Shown here: one piece after another, positions 54,898 to 61,938 of the stretch
How positions within the stretch are numbered: position 1 is the stretch's first letter
How the letters are laid out: every line of letters begins with the position of its first letter
From: Gramella sp. MAR_2010_147
GTDB lineage: Bacteria > Bacteroidota > Bacteroidia > Flavobacteriales > Flavobacteriaceae
Direction of reading: 5' to 3'
Assembly: GCF_900105135.1 (NCBI RefSeq)
Contig: NZ_LT629741.1
Location: 372,001-436,000, forward strand
Length of the DNA stretch: 64,000 bases
Notes under the pieces: model-generated
Seen by the model: only the letters and a program-made list of their open reading frames with translations
The model's database searches: none
What the model was told of the DNA's origin: nothing
Made by a program: the position numbers and the translations under genes

Positions 54898-55134
54898 TAA
54901 GTCAAAGAGCTACCACACTCAAAATGTCTGATATTGAAAAAGAAGATTAAAACTACATATTAGAATGATAATGGATGATGATTGATAAATGATAACCCAT
55001 AACCTTCTTGGATTCTTTGTTATACCGGATTTTCAAAAAATATCCAATTGAAATTAAAGTCTAAAGTATTTAAAATCAATGAAATACAACTGGGGGGGGT
55101 TCACCCTAAATGGAGTGGGTAGCTCTTTATCTTA
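54898..55134. repeat. Roughly 237-bp element with imperfect terminal inverted repeats
   Basis: The left end (54898-54920) and the complement of the right end (55113-55134) agree over 22-23 bases except for two substitutions and one extra base; the core AAAGAGCTACC is identical. No transposase is encoded between them. It could be a small non-autonomous mobile element (MITE-like) or two inverted binding sites. No clear target duplication is visible next to the ends. Confidence 0.45.
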
Positions 55135-55145
55135 AAATTCAGGGT

Positions 55146-56177
55146 TTATTTCTTAAGTTCCTGGGGAGTCTGTTTTTTAGATAATATTTTTCGTGGGGAA
55201 ACTCCATATTTCGCTTTAAAGATCTTAGAGAAATAACTTCGGCTTGAAAGTCCTAGCTCGTAAACAACCTCACTTACATTTTTATTACCTGCAGAAAGCA
55301 TATTAAGGGATTTTGTTAGCCTAACATCCCTAATATATTCATTCACAGTTTTGCCATAAATTATCTGAAAACCTTCCTGAAGTTTATTGGTATTTATTCC
55401 TGCAATCATGGCGAGATCGCTTACGGTACCGGTTTGGGCAATATGAGTATCAATATATTCTACCGCAGTTTCAATCGCCTTGCGGTCGCTTTGCTTTATA
55501 TTGTCACTCTCGAATCGCTGCTTTTCTTTCTTAAATCTGGCAAGCATATAACTTAAGACTTCTAGTGCTTTGGCCCCAATAAAATTTATACGGGGAAATC
55601 CTGTTAATTCACAATTTCTAATTTCTTTAATAGCGTCAGCTGTTTTAAGGCTGAAACTTCCGGTTTCCGAAATCCGGTTTAAGGCTTTTATATCACTAAA
55701 AATTTTATAGAAAACCGGTTCAAGATCGTGAGGATCAAATGAAAAATATTGTTGAAATTTCAGGCGGTCTATCTCAAGGTAACAAATGACCGTGTCCTTG
55801 CTCTTATTAAAAATAAGACTATGAGTTTCATTATCTCTTGGAGCTGCAATTAGAAACTGGTGATCTGCAATATTAGTTTGATCTTCACTATTTTTAAAAT
55901 GGCTTTGCACTTGCCCCCTTACACAATAAATAAACCTGATTGGTTTTATAAAAGGTTGAGAGATACAAAGGCTCAGATCTGTTTTTAGTTTACAATGGTA
56001 GGTGTATAAACCTATTCCATTTGGGAAATTGATTCCTTTAATCATTCCATCTCCTTTGCTTTCTGGTATTTGTAACTGAAATTCACCGAGATGTTCAGAA
56101 AAATCACTCCCAAATTTATTGGCAAGTTCAGGTATAAATTCGTCTACATCATTTAATTCTAAATGATAATCCTCCAT
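55146..56177 (-). CDS. AraC-family transcriptional regulator
   Basis: The 343-residue protein has an N-terminal ligand-type domain (about 1-225; not assignable to a known effector) and a C-terminal AraC/XylS double helix-turn-helix from about 235. VSDLAMIAGINTNKLQEGFQ is the first helix pair; VSEVVYELGLSSRSYFSKIF and KYGVSPRKI are the second and the family end. It should bind DNA and activate or repress nearby or distant genes. It is not clearly co-directed with a target operon. The inverted-repeat element directly downstream could be its site, but there is no evidence. Confidence 0.92.
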   Translation of the reverse strand: MEDYHLELNDVDEFIPELANKFGSDFSEHLGEFQLQIPESKGDGMIKGINFPNGIGLYTYHCKLKTDLSLCISQPFIKPIRFIYCVRGQVQSHFKNSEDQTNIADHQFLIAAPRDNETHSLIFNKSKDTVICYLEIDRLKFQQYFSFDPHDLEPVFYKIFSDIKALNRISETGSFSLKTADAIKEIRNCELTGFPRINFIGAKALEVLSYMLARFKKEKQRFESDNIKQSDRKAIETAVEYIDTHIAQTGTVSDLAMIAGINTNKLQEGFQIIYGKTVNEYIRDVRLTKSLNMLSAGNKNVSEVVYELGLSSRSYFSKIFKAKYGVSPRKILSKKQTPQELKK

Positions 56178-56294
56178 ATGTTCTCATTGTTTAAATTCAG
56201 CTAATTCTAAAATTACGGTCTACTCTAAACAAAAGCACTAAATGCGGAGTTAAACTTTTAATAAACCTTGAAAATTCAGGTTTTTAAAAGACAT

Positions 56295-58853
56295 TTACCT
56301 CAGTTCTTTCCGAAGAACAACCAGTGGCGGACTCTTAATTACCCCAAGACTATTTCCCAAACCTATGCCCATTACCAAAACAATGATTCCTGGCAATAAG
56401 ACTGAAAATGGAACCCAGGAAGGGATAAAAGTGGTTTCAAAAACAAAATAGCCCAGTAATAAACTGCTAACCAGGGACAATAATATTCCTGAGAGTGCAC
56501 CAATCATTCCCAGATAAAAATATTCAAGAGCCAGGATCTTTAAGATCTGATCGCTTCTTGCTCCTAGCGTTCGTAACAGAACGCTTTCTCTTATACGTTG
56601 ATATTTACTGGTTCTTACTGCTCCAATTAAAACGATTATTCCCGTTAAAATACTAAAGAATGCCATGAAATTAATGAGCCATGAGATTTTCCCCAATATC
56701 TTCTCAATTAAACTTAATACCTGTCTTAGATCGATGATGGTTAGGTTAGGGAATTGCTCTACAAGGCTCTGCTGTAATTCGGCCGACCTGTTTTCATCTG
56801 GGACTTTAGTGGTGAGAACACGAAACTGCGGTGCGTCTTCAAGTACTCCGGTTGGAAATACAATAGAAAAATTAAGCTGCATTCTACTCCAGTCTACGCT
56901 ACGAATACTTCCTACTACCGTATTGAGCAATACACCCTGTACGTTAAAATCTATTTTATCGCCAATTTTAACTTTGGCGTCTTCAGCAAAATTGTTGCTT
57001 ACAGATATTGGAATAGTACCATTTGAAGACTTTTCTCCTATCCATTCACCAGATTCTAACACTTCAGAAGAAATTAATGAATCTCTATAGGTCGTTCTAA
57101 ATTCATGGTGCAGTATCCAGCCGTTCACCTGGGATGTAGAATCTTCCCTGATATCATTTACAGACCTTCCCTTCAAATTCTCCACCCGCATAGTGACTAT
57201 TGGAATATTCTCAAGTACATCAAGGTTATTAGACGTGATGGTATTGGCTACCTCTTCCTGTTGTTCAGACTGTACGTCTAATAAGATCATATTAGGACTT
57301 TTTGCCTGTTCTTCAAGCGAAGCCTGGGCCAGTAAAAGATCTTTGCTGAAATACAGGGTGCTGATCAAAAATGTTCCAATGCCTATGGCGAGTACAAGGA
57401 TAAGCGTTTGATTTTGCGGTCTAAATAAATTGAGAAGACTTTGTCTGGGTACAAAACCCCATTCTGTAGGGAAATACTTTTTTATGGTTTTCATAAATAA
57501 ATTGGCCACTCCTGCCAGAAGAGAAAAAGTGATGATTATTCCCAGCACAAAAAATAGAGAGTATTTCCAGTCTTCCAGTAGCCAAAAAGCAAATAAGAAG
57601 ATAAAGAGAAAGATCCCGCAAAGAACAAAAAATCCTGCTCTTTTCGATTTTGACCTTTCAGAATCTACAACACGAAGCGCTTGCAATGGAGATACATATA
57701 AAGTTCCCATTAATGGGTAAAGTGCAAAAAGTATAGACATGAGAACACCCAGTAAAACCCCCATAAAAATAGTTCGGGGACTAAATGAAATGTCCACATT
57801 TACCGGTAATATATCCTGCAAAATCAATGGAAAGAGCTGCTGGAGTAATAAACCCAGGCCTGTTCCTAGAATACCGCCAATAAATCCAATAAGTGCAATT
57901 TGTATTAGATAAATAAGGAAAGTTTGTTTTTTAGAAGCTCCAAGACATTTAAGAACTGCAACAGATCGCAACTTCTCCTTAATATAAATATGAATGGCGC
58001 TTGCAATTCCAATACACCCAAGTAATAAAGCAATAAAAGCAACAAGGTTTAAAAATTTTCCGAAATTCTCATAACGCCTGCCCATTCTCTGGCTGGTGGA
58101 GGTATGCGTGTCCAGGTCGGCATCATTCGCGTCAAGAATTGGATCGATTTCAGCATCAAATTTTTCCAGATCCAGCTTTGGATCGGCAAGAAAGTAATAT
58201 TTATATCCAATTCTACTTCCTGTCTGTACCAGCCCGGTTTCCTCGATAAAACTATGAGGAATTATAACTGGTGGAGCAATTGAACTGAAGATCGCAGCAC
58301 TACCAGGAACCGATTTTAAAGTTCCGCCAATTGGGAGCTCAACATTACCGATCTTTATTTTATCACCCGTTTTTATTCCCAATTGAAGCATGAGCGTTGC
58401 GTCTACGAGGGCTGAGCCTTTATTTTGAAATTCTTTTGCTGCTGAAACAGGTTCTGTTTCCAGCTCACCATACAAAGGAAATTCACCTTTGATCCCTCTC
58501 ACGCGAACCAGCTTGGTACCTTCTTTCCCTGGAAATGCCGCCATTGAAGCGAAACTAATCTCTTCGGAATTAGGCCCGCCCAGGGAATCCATCATAAAAG
58601 TGACCCTGTCATTAGGTTTTTTGTCGCTATCAATCGTATAATCGGCACCCATCAAGGCCTTGGACTGCAAAGCGATATTGTCTTTTAGATTATTACTGAA
58701 AGACTGTATAGAAACTACCGCCGCAATTCCCAGTACTATAGAGGCCATAAAAAGCAACAGTTTTCTCTTACTGGCCTTTCCATCCCTAATGGCCATTTTT
58801 AATAACCACCCGAGACCTGCTTTTTTTGAATATTTAATTTTGGAATCCTTCAT
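56295..58853 (-). CDS. ABC transporter permease, YbbP/FtsX-type
   Basis: The 852-residue protein has a first membrane helix near residue 38, a large extracytoplasmic part, and two blocks of FtsX-like helices (about 265-400 and 735-850), with further helices around 410-500. VLKCLGASKKQTFLI and LLRTLGARSDQILKI are the repeated FtsX-domain signatures. This is the YbbP plan of about 800 residues. With the ATPase gene just upstream (two-base gap) it forms an ABC transporter of the MacB/LolCDE superfamily, likely acting on lipoproteins, lipids or small periplasmic ligands. No membrane-fusion protein gene is present. Confidence 0.9.
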   Translation of the reverse strand: MKDSKIKYSKKAGLGWLLKMAIRDGKASKRKLLLFMASIVLGIAAVVSIQSFSNNLKDNIALQSKALMGADYTIDSDKKPNDRVTFMMDSLGGPNSEEISFASMAAFPGKEGTKLVRVRGIKGEFPLYGELETEPVSAAKEFQNKGSALVDATLMLQLGIKTGDKIKIGNVELPIGGTLKSVPGSAAIFSSIAPPVIIPHSFIEETGLVQTGSRIGYKYYFLADPKLDLEKFDAEIDPILDANDADLDTHTSTSQRMGRRYENFGKFLNLVAFIALLLGCIGIASAIHIYIKEKLRSVAVLKCLGASKKQTFLIYLIQIALIGFIGGILGTGLGLLLQQLFPLILQDILPVNVDISFSPRTIFMGVLLGVLMSILFALYPLMGTLYVSPLQALRVVDSERSKSKRAGFFVLCGIFLFIFLFAFWLLEDWKYSLFFVLGIIITFSLLAGVANLFMKTIKKYFPTEWGFVPRQSLLNLFRPQNQTLILVLAIGIGTFLISTLYFSKDLLLAQASLEEQAKSPNMILLDVQSEQQEEVANTITSNNLDVLENIPIVTMRVENLKGRSVNDIREDSTSQVNGWILHHEFRTTYRDSLISSEVLESGEWIGEKSSNGTIPISVSNNFAEDAKVKIGDKIDFNVQGVLLNTVVGSIRSVDWSRMQLNFSIVFPTGVLEDAPQFRVLTTKVPDENRSAELQQSLVEQFPNLTIIDLRQVLSLIEKILGKISWLINFMAFFSILTGIIVLIGAVRTSKYQRIRESVLLRTLGARSDQILKILALEYFYLGMIGALSGILLSLVSSLLLGYFVFETTFIPSWVPFSVLLPGIIVLVMGIGLGNSLGVIKSPPLVVLRKELR

Positions 58854-58855
58854 GG

Positions 58856-59536
58856 TTACACATTTAGGGTTTCCATAACTTTTCCTCCTTTTAACCTTAG
58901 GATTCGCTGTGTTTTCCTGGCCAGTTCCATGTCGTGGGTAACAATGACGAGGGTGGTGCCAGATTCCCTGTTCAATTCCAAAAGCAGTTCAACTACTTTT
59001 TTTCCGGTTTCCTCATCGAGATTACCGGTAGGTTCATCTGCAAATAGTATATCAGGTTTAGTACTGAATGCTCTTGCAAGTGCCACGCGTTGTTGTTCTC
59101 CTCCAGATAGTTGTGATGGATAATGATCAAAACGATCTCCCAGTCCAACTTTTTCCAGAAGTTCCATTCCGGCTTTGGTTGCATTTCGATCCCCTCGTAA
59201 TTCTAATGGAACAGCCACATTTTCTAAAGCAGTAAGCGTGGGAATCAATTGAAAATCCTGAAATACAAATCCTACTTTCTGATTTCTTAATATGGCCCTT
59301 TGATCTTCATTAAGATCATTAACAATAGCACCGCAGAGTTCTATTGTTCCTGAATTTGGCTGATCTAATCCAGCACAAAGACCTAAGAGCGTGGTTTTTC
59401 CACTTCCGGAAGGTCCAACAATAGCAAAAGTTTCTTTTTCGGCAATTTCAAAACTGATGTTTTCCAGAACGGTTAATTCTTTTGAACCACTGTTGTAACT
59501 TTTCTTCAGGTTTTGAATGCTTAAAATTTTTGCCAT
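58856..59536 (-). CDS. ABC transporter ATP-binding protein, YbbA/LolD-type
   Basis: ATG 59536 gives MAKILSIQNLKKSYNSGS, the usual start; the upstream TTG extension is not needed. The product has about 226 residues. Walker A is VGPSGSGKTTLL near residue 38, the signature motif LSGGEQQRVALARA near 140, Walker B ILFADEPTGNLDEETG near 160, and IVTHD the switch His. It is of the LolD/MacB/YbbA type. It lies just before the permease gene and is divergent from the TesA-like gene, as in E. coli ybbA-tesA. Confidence 0.95.
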   Translation of the reverse strand: MAKILSIQNLKKSYNSGSKELTVLENISFEIAEKETFAIVGPSGSGKTTLLGLCAGLDQPNSGTIELCGAIVNDLNEDQRAILRNQKVGFVFQDFQLIPTLTALENVAVPLELRGDRNATKAGMELLEKVGLGDRFDHYPSQLSGGEQQRVALARAFSTKPDILFADEPTGNLDEETGKKVVELLLELNRESGTTLVIVTHDMELARKTQRILRLKGGKVMETLNV

Positions 59537-59607
59537 CTTCTTACTTTTAGGTTTCTTTATCGAGAGAAACAAAATAAAGAAATGATTTCAATTAAATCTA
59601 TAGAACT

Positions 59608-60294
59608 ATGAGAAGCTTCACATTGTTTTTATCATTGTTCATGTTCGTCACTCTTTTGTCTTGTGGTGACTCTTCAAAAAAAGAAGAAAAACAGGCTTCT
59701 GAAAATGCAGTAGAAAACGAGCAAGATAACGAGGAGCAGAAGAAGGTGATACTTTTCTTTGGAGATAGTCTTACAGCAGGATACGGTCTTGAAGAAGGTG
59801 AAGGATTTCCTGAAATTCTTCAGCAAAAAATAGATTCTTTAGGACTGTCTTATCAAGTGATGAATGCCGGTTTGAGCGGAGAAACTACTTCAGGTGGGAA
59901 AAACAGGATAGACTGGGTGCTTAAACAAAATGTGGAAATTTTTGTACTTGAACTTGGAGCAAATGATGGTCTACGTGGAATTCCGATAGCTGAAACCAGA
60001 AAAAATCTTCAGGATATTATAGATTATGTGGAATCCCAGAATCCTGATATTAAGATCATCCTGGCCGGAATGCAAATTCCTCCAAATATGGGACAGGATT
60101 ATACAAAAGATTTCAAGCAGATTTTTCCTGATTTAGCAGAAAAGAATGATGTCTATTTAATTCCTTTTTTACTCGAAGATGTAGCAGGTATTCCACAATT
60201 AAATCAACAGGACGGGATACATCCCAATGCAGAAGCACAGCAGATACTGGCAGAGAATGTTTGGGATGTTTTAAAAGAGGTGGTTCAGCAATAA
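59608..60294 (+). CDS. tesA: SGNH/GDSL lipolytic enzyme, TesA-like, probable lipoprotein
   Basis: The 228-residue protein has a lipoprotein signal, with Cys19 in LLSCGDSS, followed by an acidic linker. The SGNH blocks are ILFFGDSLTAGYG (Ser), MNAGLSGETTSGG (Gly), LGANDGLRG (Asn) and DGIHPNAEAQ (Asp and His). Family activity is arylesterase/thioesterase/lysophospholipase. TesA of E. coli is soluble periplasmic; here a lipid anchor is predicted. It is divergent from the YbbA/YbbP-like transporter genes, with a 71-bp shared gap. Confidence 0.92.
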   Translation: MRSFTLFLSLFMFVTLLSCGDSSKKEEKQASENAVENEQDNEEQKKVILFFGDSLTAGYGLEEGEGFPEILQQKIDSLGLSYQVMNAGLSGETTSGGKNRIDWVLKQNVEIFVLELGANDGLRGIPIAETRKNLQDIIDYVESQNPDIKIILAGMQIPPNMGQDYTKDFKQIFPDLAEKNDVYLIPFLLEDVAGIPQLNQQDGIHPNAEAQQILAENVWDVLKEVVQQ

Positions 60295-60311
60295 ATCAAC
60301 TTTGATCTATT

Positions 60312-60713
60312 TTATCTGTTTAAGGAAAGAACTATTTTTTTAAAAGGTCTCATAGCATATGCTGCACCTAAAGAAATGGCAGCAATAGTTCCTAAACTAC
60401 CACCGTATCCTTCAAAAAACAAGCTGCTTAGAAGAAAAATTCCGGAGAAAAAAACACCTGAAAGCGCAATGATCCAGTATTGTTTTATTACTCTGGAGGT
60501 TGCCATCCCTATAAAAGAAGAACCCATAATCACCAGAGGTACATTAACACTTAGAAAAGGATTCAGTAGTTCTGGAAATAGATAAAAGAAACCTCCTGCT
60601 ATCACTGAAATTCCAGCAGAGGCCATAATTCCTCCAAGCTGCAAAGTATTGTTCAGGTAAAACGTAGCAAGTGCTCCAAATACTCCGGCTAATAAAATAA
60701 AAATCATATCCAT
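60312..60713 (-). CDS. Small membrane protein, unknown function, copy B
   Basis: The 133-residue protein has four or five hydrophobic helices and no family that I recognise. It is similar to the second half of its upstream neighbour (60715-61269): a TFYLNNTLQLGGIMASAGIS block compares with TYWLNIQLDLGVVLSAGIT, and GYGGSLGTIA with GFGGKLGSIA. The one-base gap between the genes means co-transcription. Nothing visible suggests a substrate. Confidence 0.8.
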   Translation of the reverse strand: MDMIFILLAGVFGALATFYLNNTLQLGGIMASAGISVIAGGFFYLFPELLNPFLSVNVPLVIMGSSFIGMATSRVIKQYWIIALSGVFFSGIFLLSSLFFEGYGGSLGTIAAISLGAAYAMRPFKKIVLSLNR

Positions 60714-60714
60714 G

Positions 60715-61269
60715 TTAAGGAAGTAATAAGAAGATTAAAGTCACTATAGAAACTCCACCAAATGCAATAGAACCTAATTTACCTCCAAATCCATGCAATG
60801 TTTCTTTGGATAGTACGAGGATGATTCCGGTAAAAATGCCTGCAAGTATAATAAAAGCATAACCATCAGCAACAAAAGGAGCAGTCATCCCTGCGAAAGC
60901 TCCGCAATACATAGCTACTGGCAGCTCTCTTAAAAGATTGGATCTTCTATTAATAAATGGCAAAAATGAGCTTATTAATCCGGTAATTCCGGCAGACAGG
61001 ACTACCCCTAAGTCTAATTGAATATTTAACCAATAAGTTATAATTGCGCCAATGGCAGTGAAAATAACAAGCACAAGATCAATTTTATTGAGTTGTGATC
61101 GCTCGATCCTGAATTTCTGGCTGTAAAATAATCCCAAAAGAAGTGCGATTAGCACTAGAAATAGGAGAGCGGTATAATTGTCTCGTTTTTCAATAATAGC
61201 TGCTATTAAAAAAGTAAAATGCAGTATTAGAAATATGAAAACAGGTAATTTTTTAAGTAGTTTTTGCAA
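60715..61269 (-). CDS. Small membrane protein, unknown function, copy A
   Basis: The 184-residue protein has about six hydrophobic helices. The C-terminal two thirds is similar to the protein encoded just downstream, with blocks TYWLNIQLDLG, FAGMTAPFV and GFGGKLGSIA. It has two additional N-terminal helices that the copy lacks. I cannot assign a family. The pair could form a heteromeric membrane complex, but this is a guess from tandem paralogy. Confidence 0.8.
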   Translation of the reverse strand: MQKLLKKLPVFIFLILHFTFLIAAIIEKRDNYTALLFLVLIALLLGLFYSQKFRIERSQLNKIDLVLVIFTAIGAIITYWLNIQLDLGVVLSAGITGLISSFLPFINRRSNLLRELPVAMYCGAFAGMTAPFVADGYAFIILAGIFTGIILVLSKETLHGFGGKLGSIAFGGVSIVTLIFLLLP

Positions 61270-61448
61270 GGTCTGGGTTTGTAGGGAGATTTCAGAAATA
61301 GTTGCTTACAAAAATGCGGAATTATATGGTTTTAGCATAATCAATAATTCATGAAAATTTTATCAGAAAAATTATTAAACCTGAATTGGAGAAATAGACT
61401 ATAGGCTAATACGAAATAAAGTATTAATTTATAGCAAAATTTAAGATC

Positions 61449-61913
61449 ATGGCAGAATTTAATATTAGCATCAATGGGAAGAAGCATAAGCTCGATGTTG
61501 ATCCCAATACTCCGTTATTATGGGTTTTAAGAGATCATTTAAATATGGTGGGCACCAAATACGGTTGTGGAATTGCGCAATGCGGTGCCTGTACCGTACA
61601 TTTTAATGGTTCTGCTGTAAGATCCTGTCAGCTTCCAATATCCTCAGCTGCAGATAATGAAATTACTACTATTGAAGGGCTTTCAGAAAATGGGGATCAT
61701 CCTGTTCAAAAAGCCTGGCTGGAGCATGATGTGCCTCAATGCGGTTATTGCCAGGCTGGCCAGATCATGTCTGCTTCGGCTTTACTAAAACGCAATCCCC
61801 GCCCGAGCGATGCAGAAATTGAGAATGCCATGAATGGGAACATTTGCCGCTGCGGAACATATACCAGAATAAAAGCTGCGATTAAAACAGCTTCAGATTC
61901 ACAGATAGCCTAA
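61449..61913 (+). CDS. [2Fe-2S] subunit of molybdenum hydroxylase (IorA-like)
   Basis: The 154-residue protein is the small subunit of an isoquinoline 1-oxidoreductase-type enzyme. The N-terminal plant-ferredoxin-like part has [18 protein letters not shown] (Cys ligands of the first cluster) and a following SCQ. The C-terminal part has [12 protein letters not shown] and [10 protein letters not shown] for the second cluster. It passes electrons from the molybdenum cofactor. The large subunit gene starts 25 bp later; no FAD subunit is seen, as is usual for Ior-type two-subunit enzymes. Confidence 0.94.
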   Translation: MAEFNISINGKKHKLDVDPNTPLLWVLRDHLNMVGTKYGCGIAQCGACTVHFNGSAVRSCQLPISSAADNEITTIEGLSENGDHPVQKAWLEHDVPQCGYCQAGQIMSASALLKRNPRPSDAEIENAMNGNICRCGTYTRIKAAIKTASDSQIA

Positions 61914-61938
61914 TCTTCAGTAATTAAAATCGAGAAAA

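Larger units (their letters stand above)
54723..55145. other. Intergenic region with hairpin and inverted-repeat element
   Basis: No protein-coding sequence is apparent in this 423-bp gap between two minus-strand genes. It contains a perfect 10-bp hairpin at 54813-54845, about 90-120 bp upstream of the peptidase start, and the element 54898-55134 bounded by inverted repeats. A run of eight G lies at 55092-55099. Confidence 0.6.

Noticed and set aside
55092..55099. G8 run as a second phase-variable tract
   Set aside because: It is intergenic, not near a promoter that I can identify, so no switching effect can be supported.
56258..56285. Possible terminator between the permease gene and the AraC-type gene
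   Set aside because: The AAACCT/AGGTTT stem is only six pairs with a nine-base loop and no good T-run on the relevant strand.
56665..57090. 141-codon plus-strand frame
   Set aside because: Antisense shadow of the ABC permease gene.
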